Assembly (NCBI GenBank): GCA_913057985.1
Contig: CAJXPL010000028.1
Span: 1 to 34,647, forward strand
Source of the DNA: an uncultured Synechococcus sp.
GTDB taxonomy: Bacteria > Cyanobacteriota > Cyanobacteriia > PCC-6307 > Cyanobiaceae
Length of the DNA stretch: 34,647 nt
Direction: 5' to 3'
Shown here: piece by piece, positions 16,759-24,219 of the stretch
How the letters are laid out: each line of letters opens with the position of its first letter
Numbering within the stretch: position 1 is the stretch's first letter
The notes under the pieces: model-generated
Seen by the model: only the letters and a program-made list of their open reading frames with translations
Database searches by the model: none
Told to the model about the DNA's origin: nothing
Made by a program: the position numbers and the translations under genes

Positions 16759-18189
16759 TTGCCAGCGACCACTCCGTTTCGTGATCCCCCTGCCTGGGTG
16801 GCTGATGCGGTGCTCTACCAGATCTTTCCCGACCGTTTTCGCCGCAGTGGGAGGGTTGATGCGCAGCGCCATCTCACCCTGAAGCCATGGGGGACGGACC
16901 CTCGCGAGGAGGGATTCCAGGGCGGGGATCTCTACGGCGTCATCGATGCTCTCGATGGGCTTCAAGCCATGGGCATCACCTGCCTTTATCTCACGCCGAT
17001 CTTCAGTTCACCCGCCAACCATCGCTACCACGCCTACGACTACTTCGAGGTGGACCCTCTGCTGGGGGGCAATGCAGCACTCAGGGATCTGATCGATGCC
17101 GTGCATCGGCGCGGCATGAAGTTGGTTCTCGATGGGGTGTTCAACCACTGCGGCCGCGGCTTTTGGGCCTTTCATCACGTGGTGGAGAACGGTGCGGATT
17201 CGCCCTACCGGGACTGGTTCCATCTGCACCGGTGGCCCCTGCAGCCCTATCCCGCCCCAGGCGAGGACTGCGGTTACGACGGCTGGTGGGCCTTGCCGGA
17301 TCTGCCCAAGTTCAACCATGCCAATCCAGGGGTTCGGGAGCACCTTCTGGCGGTGGGCCGTCATTGGCTCGAGCAGGGCATTGATGGCTGGCGTCTTGAC
17401 GTTCCTGCCGAGGTCCCGGCCGACTTCTGGGTGGAGTTTCGGCAGATGGTGCGGTCCACCAACCCGGAGGCTTGGATTGTCGGAGAGGTGTGGGGTGATG
17501 CCACCGCCTGGCTGCAGGGGGACCACTTCGATGGCGTGATGAATTACCGGCTGGGTTGGAGCAGCATCTGCTGGGCCGCCGGGGAAGCGTTGCGGCGGGA
17601 CTACCGCAATTCCGAATACCCGCTCGATCCCCTGGATGGCCAGGCTTTGTTGACCATCTGGACGACCACAACGGGTTCCTACCGGGAGGTGGTGAACAGG
17701 TCGCAGATGAACCTGCTCGACAGCCATGACGTGCCACGGGCCCTTCACAGCCTCAACAACGACCTGGCGGCCCTGAAGTTGGCCCTGCTGCTGCTCTTCC
17801 TCCATCCAGGGGCACCCTGCGTTTATTACGGGACCGAAGCTGCTCTGGCGGGTGGCCCTGAGCCGGGCCCTTCCAGCGGTCCCGGACCGGCCTGTCGTGA
17901 GGCCTATCCCTGGGATGTCCCCTGGTCCGCTGATCTCCGCTCCTTCATTCAATCCCTCGCAGAACTCCGCCGTGCCCATGGGGTCTTGCGCAGGGATGGC
18001 CTGCGCTGGTCAGCCCAAGGGGCGGACGTGCTCGAGGGCGTTTCGGATGGCCTGCGGGTTGTGATCAACCGCAGTCGCTTCAACTCCGTGCCTTTAACAA
18101 TCGAGCCTGGAAGGTCCTGTGTCTGGACGCTGGGGACGGTCGAAAATCGTGCTGTTGGACCGCAATCGGCGGCTGTTCTGGAGTCCTAA
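16759..18189 (+). CDS. GH13 glycosidase (maltodextrin/neopullulanase-like)
   Basis: This alpha-glucan-active GH13 enzyme probably hydrolyses maltodextrins or cyclodextrins in the cytosol. The core begins DAVLYQIFPDRF, then GGDLYGVIDALDGLQAMGI, region I DGVFNHCGRG, nucleophile GIDGWRLDVPAE, acid/base WIVGEVWGD, and the third catalytic Asp in NLLDSHDVPR. The FPDRF start and YDGWWALPDLPKFNH block are typical of the neopullulanase/MalZ-type group, but the long N-terminal accessory domain of those enzymes is missing. TTG at 16759 gives 476 residues; an ATG at 16740 is out of frame and soon stops. The frame is open far upstream to 16024, but only as an antisense shadow of glpK. Substrate unsettled. 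Confidence 0.88.
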   Translation: MPATTPFRDPPAWVADAVLYQIFPDRFRRSGRVDAQRHLTLKPWGTDPREEGFQGGDLYGVIDALDGLQAMGITCLYLTPIFSSPANHRYHAYDYFEVDPLLGGNAALRDLIDAVHRRGMKLVLDGVFNHCGRGFWAFHHVVENGADSPYRDWFHLHRWPLQPYPAPGEDCGYDGWWALPDLPKFNHANPGVREHLLAVGRHWLEQGIDGWRLDVPAEVPADFWVEFRQMVRSTNPEAWIVGEVWGDATAWLQGDHFDGVMNYRLGWSSICWAAGEALRRDYRNSEYPLDPLDGQALLTIWTTTTGSYREVVNRSQMNLLDSHDVPRALHSLNNDLAALKLALLLLFLHPGAPCVYYGTEAALAGGPEPGPSSGPGPACREAYPWDVPWSADLRSFIQSLAELRRAHGVLRRDGLRWSAQGADVLEGVSDGLRVVINRSRFNSVPLTIEPGRSCVWTLGTVENRAVGPQSAAVLES

Positions 18190-18194
18190 CCCCT

Positions 18195-18215
18195 CTCCCC
18201 TGGTGCCGAGGGGAG
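18195..18215. terminator. Possible terminator hairpin
   Basis: CTCCCC (18195-18200) can pair with GGGGAG (18210-18215) around a 9-base loop, just after the glycosidase stop and just after the 3' end of tRNA-Thr on the other strand. There is no T-run on either side, so a terminator role is uncertain. Confidence 0.3.
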
Positions 18216-18221
18216 GAAGAA

Positions 18222-18293
<72 letters not shown>

Positions 18294-18303
18294 ATGTGGA
18301 GGA

Positions 18304-18385
18304 TGGGCCGGGTTGGATTTGAACCAACGTAGGCAGAGCCAGCGGATTTACAGTCCGCCCCCATTAACCACTCGGGCACCGACCC
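18304..18385 (-). tRNA. tRNA-Tyr (anticodon GTA)
   Basis: This 82-base class II tRNA has acceptor GGGTCGG/CCGGCCC (one G-U pair), anticodon stem GCGGA/TCCGC with loop CTGTAAA, a long variable arm (GGCTCTGCC region) and T-arm GTTGG-TTCAAAT-CCAAC. Bases 36-38 are AAA, the context recognised for isopentenylation at A37, the substrate position of the nearby MiaE enzyme. No CCA is encoded. Confidence 0.95.
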
Positions 18386-18469
18386 GAACCACACCGCAAG
18401 AACTTACCAGTCGGTGTGTCCTTCGCCACGATCTCGATACGATCTGCCGAGCTGAACCGATCTCCAGCC

Positions 18470-18910
18470 ATGCACGTTCTGCTGCTGAACGGTCCGAATC
18501 TGAACCTGTTGGGTCAGCGTGAGCCTGGGATCTATGGCCATTCCTCTCTGGCGGACATCGAAGCGGCGCTGACGCGGGAAGCGGAGCAGGAATCTGTGCA
18601 GCTGGACTGCTTTCAGAGCAATTTCGAAGGCGCCCTGGTGGATCGGATTCACCAGGCCATGGGCCGATGCGATGGGATCTTGATCAACGCCGGCGCCTAC
18701 ACCCACACGTCCATCGCCATCCGTGATGCCCTGGCTGGCGTCGCGATCCCCTACGTGGAATTGCATCTCAGCAACACCCATGCCCGGGAAAACTTCCGCC
18801 ATCACTCGTTTCTGGCTGAGCAGGCTGTTGGTGTGATCTGTGGGTTCGGCCCCGCCAGTTACAGCCTTGCCTTGAACGGATTGCTTAGCCACCTGCGCCG
18901 GAACGCATGA
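18470..18910 (+). CDS. aroQ: 3-Dehydroquinate dehydratase, type II
   Basis: AroQ removes water from 3-dehydroquinate in the shikimate pathway. The short, single-domain type II enzyme is recognised by [17 protein letters not shown] (catalytic Tyr22 and Arg17), [22 protein letters not shown] and the catalytic histidine in [12 protein letters not shown]. At 146 residues the length is typical. ATG 18470 is chosen; the frame is open to 18416, but those residues precede the conserved start. The gene overlaps miaE by 4 bases (ATGA). The 84 bases upstream also serve tRNA-Tyr on the opposite strand. Confidence 0.97.
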   Translation: MHVLLLNGPNLNLLGQREPGIYGHSSLADIEAALTREAEQESVQLDCFQSNFEGALVDRIHQAMGRCDGILINAGAYTHTSIAIRDALAGVAIPYVELHLSNTHARENFRHHSFLAEQAVGVICGFGPASYSLALNGLLSHLRRNA

Positions 18911-19596
18911 CCGCCACTGCTCCACCACAAACTGTTCCCTCGAAGACAGTCCCCTCCAAGGCAGTGGCGTCGATCCGCTGGTTGGCCGCACCCACCAGCT
19001 GGAGCTGGGTGGAGCAGGCCAACGCTCACCCGATGGAGGTGCTGATCGATCACGCCCACTGCGAACGCAAGGCTGCCGGAGCTGCAGTGCAGATGATGTT
19101 CCGCTACCTCTGCGAACCGGGTCTGGGTGAAGCCCTTAGCCCTTTGGCGCGGGAAGAGCTGGAGCACTTTGAGCAGGTGCTGGCGTTGATCAAGGCCCGG
19201 GGGCGCTACCTGGAACCGATGCCTTCTCCGGGCTATGGCGCTGATCTCGCCAGGCAGATCCGTAAAGGTGAGCCGCAGAGAATGCTCGACTCGTTCCTGG
19301 TGGCGGGTCTGATCGAAGCCCGCAGCCATGAGCGCATGGCCCTGCTGGCGGAGCACAGCCCGGATCCTCAATTGAGGGAGCTCTACAGCGATCTCTTGGC
19401 GAGTGAAGCGCGCCACTTCGGCCTGTACTGGGTGTTGTGTGAGCAGCGTTATCCGCGAGAGCTGATCGTCGAGCGCCTCGAAGTGCTGGCCCTGGCCGAA
19501 GTGAAGGCCTTGGAAGGGGAGTTAACTCGCCCTGAAGACGTGCGAATGCATTCCTGTGGTGTGGACGTCAGTGCGATCAGAAGTCAGATCAGCTGA
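18907..19596 (+). CDS. miaE: tRNA-(ms2io6A) hydroxylase, MiaE
   Basis: MiaE is a non-haem diiron monooxygenase that hydroxylates the isopentenyl group of ms2i6A at position 37 of tRNAs reading codons that begin with U. The four-helix diiron ligands appear as [28 protein letters not shown] and [10 protein letters not shown], in the expected order. The product has 229 residues, with a short N-terminal extension containing a repeated VPSK segment (residues 10-18). It is translationally coupled to aroQ through an ATGA overlap, and its last 13 bases overlap the SulP gene on the other strand. tRNA-Tyr, a likely target, is encoded nearby. Confidence 0.93.
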   Translation: MTATAPPQTVPSKTVPSKAVASIRWLAAPTSWSWVEQANAHPMEVLIDHAHCERKAAGAAVQMMFRYLCEPGLGEALSPLAREELEHFEQVLALIKARGRYLEPMPSPGYGADLARQIRKGEPQRMLDSFLVAGLIEARSHERMALLAEHSPDPQLRELYSDLLASEARHFGLYWVLCEQRYPRELIVERLEVLALAEVKALEGELTRPEDVRMHSCGVDVSAIRSQIS

Positions 19597-21260
19597 GCCG
19601 CCTCCTGCAAGGCCTCCAGCCTGGACGGTCTGAGCACACCCTCCACACCGAATTGCCGCAGCCGTTGTTCGAGGGTCTTGTTGGCTCCGGCGATGAACAG
19701 GGTGCGTCCCGCTGATCGTGCTTCCTCCACCATGCGTTCAATGGCCAGGGTTGCGGTGACACCGATGCGGGGCACGTCGGTGAGGTCAAGGATCAGAACC
19801 CTGTAGCTCTGGATCAACCCCATCCGGGCACTGATTCCCTTGGCGGCGCCGAAACTCAGAGGGCCGCGCAGCCGGAACAGCATCAAGGCCTTGCCGCAGC
19901 GCAGGATCAGGGCTTCCTCTTCCGGGGAGAGATTGGCGTGCAGTGCATCCGTGGCATCGGAAGGGTTGTCCTCTTCCATGCCCTCAAGTTGGGACCGCGT
20001 GATCGAATCAACGGTCAACAGGTTGGCCACGAACATCCCCACCAAAACGCCCCAGATCAGGTCCCAGAACACCGTCATCAACAGCACGGCGTACATCAGT
20101 GCAGCCGTTTTCGCCGACAGGCGATGGGCGCGGAGCAGAAAGCCCCAATCGATGATGTCGAGGCCGACCTTGATCAGGATTCCCGCCAGCAGCGCTGTCG
20201 GGATCTGTGCTGCCAGGGGGCCTGCCCCGAGCAGCACGAGCAACAGCACCAGGGAGTGGGTCATGCCCGACCAGGGCGTCTGACCACCGGATTTGATGTT
20301 GATCACCGTTCGCATCGTGGCGCCGGCACCGGGAAGGCCCGAGAGAAACCCGGCCGCTGTGTTGGCGATGCCCTGGCCGATCAGCTCACGGTTGGAGTCG
20401 TGGTTGGTCTGGGTGATGTTGTCGGCCACCAGGGAGGTGAGCAACGAGTCGATTGCCCCGAGCAGGGCAAGAACCATCCCGGCTTTCACCAGCTCCGGCA
20501 GGTGCTGGCTGAAATCGGGAACCACCAGTTGCAAGCCCCCTTCAGGGATGGCTCCAATCCGGGCGATGGGCTCAAGGCCCAGCTCCAGCAGCCGGTCGTC
20601 GTTGAACAGCACCAGCGACAACGGCGTCACGATCAGCAGCGCCAGCAGAGGCGTTGGTACCCACTGACGGATGCGCATGGGGGTCAGAAACACCACGGCG
20701 AGTGTCATCAATCCAACGGCGAGCGCGGCTGGATTCCAGCTGGGTGCCTCGAGCAGCGAACCCAGGGACGCAACCACGCCGCCCCCGGTGCTCACCCCGA
20801 TGAAGGGCCCAAGTTGCAGCACCAGGATGATGAAACCGATCCCCGACATGAAGCCGGAGACGACCGAGTAGGGCACCAGGGTGATGAAGCGCCCCAGCCG
20901 CAGCACCCCGAGCAGGGCTTCAAACACACCACCGATCACCACAGCGGCCATCACCAACGGCAGCATCTCGCCGGCATTGAGATCGCGACTGATGCCGATG
21001 GCGGCCAGGCTCGAGACGATCCCCGCCACGGTGACGCTCATCGGTCCGGTTGGTCCGCTCACCTGAGCGGGAGTCCCCCCGAGCAGAGCCGCCAGGAATC
21101 CGGTGACGATGGCGCCGTAGAGGCCATAAATGGCGCCGCCTGGCCCCAGGGCGGCATTGCCGAAGGCCAGGGCTAGGGGCAGCGCGACCACGGCTGCCGT
21201 CAGTCCTCCGAGAAGGTCACCTCGGATGTTGCGCTGATGCAGGCCGTGAATCGGTGCCAT
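19584..21260 (-). CDS. bicA: SulP-family anion transporter, BicA-like
   Basis: This inner-membrane SulP/SLC26 transporter has about 12-14 hydrophobic helices and a C-terminal STAS domain (from about residue 440, with LILDLTDVPRIGVTATLAIERM). The start, LHQRNIRGDLLGGLTAAVVALPLALAFG, is close to my memory of BicA, the sodium-dependent bicarbonate transporter. Segments AIDSLLTSLVAD and GLPGAGATMRT match the Asp, Thr and Gly-Ala-Thr residues reported for the BicA sodium site. At 558 residues it is full length. Bicarbonate uptake is therefore preferred; sulfate remains possible because SulP substrates are not safely read from sequence. Its ATG lies one base after the stop of the Trx-fold gene. Confidence 0.87.
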   Translation of the reverse strand: MAPIHGLHQRNIRGDLLGGLTAAVVALPLALAFGNAALGPGGAIYGLYGAIVTGFLAALLGGTPAQVSGPTGPMSVTVAGIVSSLAAIGISRDLNAGEMLPLVMAAVVIGGVFEALLGVLRLGRFITLVPYSVVSGFMSGIGFIILVLQLGPFIGVSTGGGVVASLGSLLEAPSWNPAALAVGLMTLAVVFLTPMRIRQWVPTPLLALLIVTPLSLVLFNDDRLLELGLEPIARIGAIPEGGLQLVVPDFSQHLPELVKAGMVLALLGAIDSLLTSLVADNITQTNHDSNRELIGQGIANTAAGFLSGLPGAGATMRTVINIKSGGQTPWSGMTHSLVLLLVLLGAGPLAAQIPTALLAGILIKVGLDIIDWGFLLRAHRLSAKTAALMYAVLLMTVFWDLIWGVLVGMFVANLLTVDSITRSQLEGMEEDNPSDATDALHANLSPEEEALILRCGKALMLFRLRGPLSFGAAKGISARMGLIQSYRVLILDLTDVPRIGVTATLAIERMVEEARSAGRTLFIAGANKTLEQRLRQFGVEGVLRPSRLEALQEAAQLI

Positions 21261-21261
21261 T

Positions 21262-21672
21262 TCAGTTCAGGCCACTCCAGCGGCTCAGGGCTTCCAGGGA
21301 CTGAACTCCAACTTTTCGGCGTCCATCGGGGAGAACCCAGGTGGGGTAGGCCCGGATCTCTGCGGCGTTGCAGGCGTCGGCTTGCTCCGGCAGCTGCTTC
21401 GGCTTGCGGCATTCCACGTAGGTCAGATCTGCTCCAGCCTGTTTTCCGAACAGATTCATCTGCTTGAAGCAGGCCGGGCAGGTCCAGGCGCCGTAAAACT
21501 TGGCCCCAATCGCCTTCAGATGTTGCGTCAGTTCAAGGGCCTGGGGGCTGGAGTTGCGCAGGGGCTCTCCGATCGTGCTGGTCCAGGGAGCTGCCAATAC
21601 CCGTGGGCTACCGATAGCTCCGCCAGCTGCGACCAGAACAGATGCCAGCAGGGATGAAGCCGTGCTTCTCAT
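21262..21672 (-). CDS. Secreted thioredoxin-fold protein
   Basis: The 136-residue product has an N-terminal signal peptide or anchor (hydrophobic residues about 6-28, ending VLAA) followed by a thioredoxin-like domain. The active site is WTCPACFKQM, and a second cysteine pair lies further on (VEC...DAC). The C-terminus has a cis-proline motif (AYPTWVLPDGRR) and SLEALSRWSGL. It closely resembles the Trx domain normally fused to cyanobacterial VKOR, here stand-alone, so a role in disulfide chemistry in the periplasm or lumen is likely. It is directly upstream of the SulP gene with a one-base gap, implying cotranscription. Confidence 0.85.
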   Translation of the reverse strand: MRSTASSLLASVLVAAGGAIGSPRVLAAPWTSTIGEPLRNSSPQALELTQHLKAIGAKFYGAWTCPACFKQMNLFGKQAGADLTYVECRKPKQLPEQADACNAAEIRAYPTWVLPDGRRKVGVQSLEALSRWSGLN

Positions 21673-21788
21673 GCTGATGCAGCGGTTGGCCTGAAACTAG
21701 GTCGCATTAAGGCGTTCGGGCTTCCCTCCATGCGGAAGCAACAACGCAAGCCCTGTTGCGGTGAAACTGGACTCACCACTGGATGGGT

Positions 21789-22775
21789 ATGGCAGGCAGC
21801 GGATACAAGGATTATTTCCAGGTGCTCGGTGTTGATCGCAGCGCTGATGCCAACGCCATCAAAAAAGCTTTTCGCAGCCTGGCGCGCCAGCACCACCCTG
21901 ACGTCAACCCCGGTGATGCCCAGGCTGAAGCGCGGTTCAAGGAGATCAGTGAGGCCTACGAAGTGCTCTCCGACCCCGAGAAACGGCGTCGTTATGAGCA
22001 ATTCGGCCAGTACTGGAACCAGGCCGGTGGCATGGGCGGGGGAGCCGCACCCGGCATGGACGTCGACTTCGGTCGCTACGGCAATTTCGATGATTTCATC
22101 AACGACCTGCTGGGCCGTTTCGGTGGACCAGGCGGCGGTGGCTTCCAGGGGGGTGGTTTTCCTGGGGGTGGATTCCCCGGCGGGGGATTCGCAGGAGGTG
22201 GTTTCCCCCGTGGTGGCCAGGCTTCACGCGCTCCGGTGAATCTGGATGCCGAAGCTTCGGTGAATGTGACGTTTGCGGAGGCTTTTCGAGGTGGAGAACG
22301 CAGCCTCTCGGTGAACAATGAGCGCGTTCAGGTGCGCATTCCTGCTGGGGTTAAGAACGGCTCGCGGCTGCGGTTGAAGGGCAAGGGCAACCTGCAACCG
22401 GGAACCGGACGGCGAGGCGATCTCTATCTCAATCTCAAGATTCAGGAGCACCCAATTTGGCGGCTGGAGTCGGATCAGCTGCGGGCCGACCTGCCCGTCA
22501 GCCTCGATGAGCTGGCCCTTGGAGGCATGGTCTCGGTGATGACGCCCGATGGTGAGGCCCAGGTGAGCATTCCGGCCGGCACCGCTCCGGGCCGCAGCTT
22601 GCGGCTCAAGGGCAAAGGTTGGCCGTCGAAGACCGGTCGTGGTGATCTCCTGCTCACACTGACGTTGGCCATGCCGTCCTCCTGGAGTAAAGAGGAGCGT
22701 CGCTTGCTCGAGCAGTTGCGTGCCAAGCGCACGGACCATCCACGTCAAGAGTGGCTTCGTTCGGCGTCCCTCTGA
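21789..22775 (+). CDS. DnaJ-type co-chaperone, type II (J + G/F + CTD)
   Basis: This co-chaperone stimulates DnaK. The J domain spans residues 1-70, with the HPD motif (ARQHHPDVNPGD) and YEVLSDPEKRRRYEQFG. A Gly/Phe-rich region with near-identical GGGF(P/A/Q) pentapeptides follows at about 116-140. The two beta-rich C-terminal substrate domains are then visible (VNVTFAEAFRGGERSL, IPAGVKNGSRLRLKGKG and IPAGTAPGRSLRLKGKGWP). The zinc-finger cysteines of type I DnaJ are absent, so this is a CbpA/type II protein. ATG 21789 starts at AGSGYKDYFQVLGV; ATG 21783 is an equal alternative adding two residues. dnaK is not in the window. Confidence 0.93.
   Translation: MAGSGYKDYFQVLGVDRSADANAIKKAFRSLARQHHPDVNPGDAQAEARFKEISEAYEVLSDPEKRRRYEQFGQYWNQAGGMGGGAAPGMDVDFGRYGNFDDFINDLLGRFGGPGGGGFQGGGFPGGGFPGGGFAGGGFPRGGQASRAPVNLDAEASVNVTFAEAFRGGERSLSVNNERVQVRIPAGVKNGSRLRLKGKGNLQPGTGRRGDLYLNLKIQEHPIWRLESDQLRADLPVSLDELALGGMVSVMTPDGEAQVSIPAGTAPGRSLRLKGKGWPSKTGRGDLLLTLTLAMPSSWSKEERRLLEQLRAKRTDHPRQEWLRSASL
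22134..22208 (+). repeat. Five in-frame 15-base repeats (GGGFx)
   Basis: Five consecutive 15-base units encode GGGFQ, GGGFP, GGGFP, GGGFA and GGGFP in the G/F region of the DnaJ-like gene. Codons differ between units, so the repeat is kept at protein level, but the region could still gain or lose units by slippage. Confidence 0.85.
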
Positions 22776-22814
22776 TCCGGTGACCCTTACGATCGCACCT
22801 TGTGTTTGGGTCTG

Positions 22815-23816
22815 ATGGAGCTCACCTACCGCCCCCGTCGTCTGCGGCGTACGCCCGCCCTACGCGCCATGGTGCGTGAGCACAGCCTCTCGGCTGCAGA
22901 CTTCATCTACCCCCTTTTTGTGCATGAAGGCGCTGAGGTGGAGCCGATCGGTGCCATGCCTGGTGCCAGCCGTTGGAGCCTCGCGGCCCTTACCGGCGAA
23001 GTGCAGCGTGCCTACGACCTGGGAGTGCGTTGCATCGTTCTGTTCCCCAAGGTGTCCGAAGGGCTGAAGACCGAAGACGGGGCCGAATGCTTCAACGCCA
23101 AGGGCCTGATCCCGCGGGCGATCCGCCAGATCAAGGAAGCCATCCCCGAGATGGCGATCATGACTGACGTCGCCCTGGATCCCTACTCCTGCGATGGTCA
23201 TGACGGGATCGTCAGCCAGGACGGCGTGGTCCTCAACGATGAGACGATTGAACTGCTCTGCAAGCAGGCCGTTGTGCAGGCTGAAGCGGGCGCTGATCTG
23301 ATCGGTCCCAGCGACATGATGGACGGCCGGGTCGGTGCCATCCGGGAAGCCCTCGACGATGAAGGCTTTGAACACGTGGGCATCATCAGCTATACGGCGA
23401 AGTACTCCTCCGCGTACTACGGACCCTTCCGTGAGGCGCTCGACTCAGCCCCGCGTGCCGCCGGCAGCAAGCCGATCCCCAAGAACAAAGACACCTATCA
23501 GATGGATCCCGCCAATGCCCGGGAAGCCATCACCGAAGCCCAGCTCGATGAGCAGGAGGGCGCCGACATCATGATGGTGAAGCCAGGTCTGGCCTATCTC
23601 GACATCATCCACCGGCTGCGCGAGGAGTCGGAACTCCCCATCGCTGCTTACAACGTGAGTGGTGAGTATTCGATGGTGAAGGCCGCGGCGGAGCGGGGCT
23701 GGATCGATGAAAAGGCTGTTGTGCTGGAGACGTTGCTGAGCTTCAAGCGCGCCGGTGCTGATCTCATCCTCACGTACCACGCCTGCGATGCAGCGGCTTG
23801 GTTGAAGGAGGCCTGA
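22815..23816 (+). CDS. hemB: Delta-aminolevulinic acid dehydratase
   Basis: HemB condenses two 5-aminolevulinate molecules to porphobilinogen, an early step toward haem, chlorophyll and bilins. Schiff-base lysines are found in YTAKYSSAYYGPF and MMVKPGLAY. The metal region DVALDPYSCDGHDGI has Asp in place of the zinc cysteines, marking the magnesium-dependent plant/cyanobacterial type. The product has 333 residues from ATG 22815; the open frame from 22800 adds five residues before the conserved MELTYRPRRLRR. A 4-base gap separates it from the VOC gene, so cotranscription is likely. Confidence 0.97.
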   Translation: MELTYRPRRLRRTPALRAMVREHSLSAADFIYPLFVHEGAEVEPIGAMPGASRWSLAALTGEVQRAYDLGVRCIVLFPKVSEGLKTEDGAECFNAKGLIPRAIRQIKEAIPEMAIMTDVALDPYSCDGHDGIVSQDGVVLNDETIELLCKQAVVQAEAGADLIGPSDMMDGRVGAIREALDDEGFEHVGIISYTAKYSSAYYGPFREALDSAPRAAGSKPIPKNKDTYQMDPANAREAITEAQLDEQEGADIMMVKPGLAYLDIIHRLREESELPIAAYNVSGEYSMVKAAAERGWIDEKAVVLETLLSFKRAGADLILTYHACDAAAWLKEA

Positions 23817-23820
23817 GCCG

Positions 23821-24219
23821 ATGGCAACAGCCGATCAACCCAAGGGTGTGGATCGTCTCGGTCACGTTGCGATCCGTGTTGAGAACGTCGATCGGGCTGT
23901 TGCCTTCTACACCGATCTGGGCATGCGTCTGGTCTGGCGTGCCGACGACTGGTGCTATCTGGAAGCTGGGGAAGGTCGCGACGGACTCGCCTTGTTAGGC
24001 CCGGATTACAAGGCCGCTGGCCCACATTTCGCCTTCCACTTCCGCGATCGTGCGGAGGTTGATGTGATTCACGACCGTCTCAAATCGCAGGGTGTGCACG
24101 TTGGTGCCGTCCATGACCACCGTGACGGCACGGCGTCTTTTTATCTGAAAGACCCTGAAGGCAACTGGCTCGAAATGCTCTATGAACCCCCCGGTGGCAT
24201 CCCCTCCAACTGCAATTGA
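23821..24219 (+). CDS. VOC-superfamily (glyoxalase-like) protein
   Basis: A 132-residue vicinal-oxygen-chelate protein with two beta-alpha-beta-beta-beta modules. LGHVAIRVENVDRAVAFYTDLGM supplies the first metal-binding histidine, AGPHFAFHF a second, and the end GNWLEMLYEPPGG the metal-binding glutamate. The pattern is nearest to glyoxalase I and dioxygenase-like relatives, but the substrate cannot be read from sequence. Its ATG lies 4 bases after hemB, and its last bases overlap mutS2 if mutS2 starts at 24182. It is probably part of one transcript from hemB to mutS2. Confidence 0.88.
   Translation: MATADQPKGVDRLGHVAIRVENVDRAVAFYTDLGMRLVWRADDWCYLEAGEGRDGLALLGPDYKAAGPHFAFHFRDRAEVDVIHDRLKSQGVHVGAVHDHRDGTASFYLKDPEGNWLEMLYEPPGGIPSNCN

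Noticed and set aside
19938-21176. 412-codon plus-strand open frame
   Set aside because: It is antisense to the SulP transporter and reads as a polar His/Gln/Asp-rich sequence, the mirror of a membrane protein.
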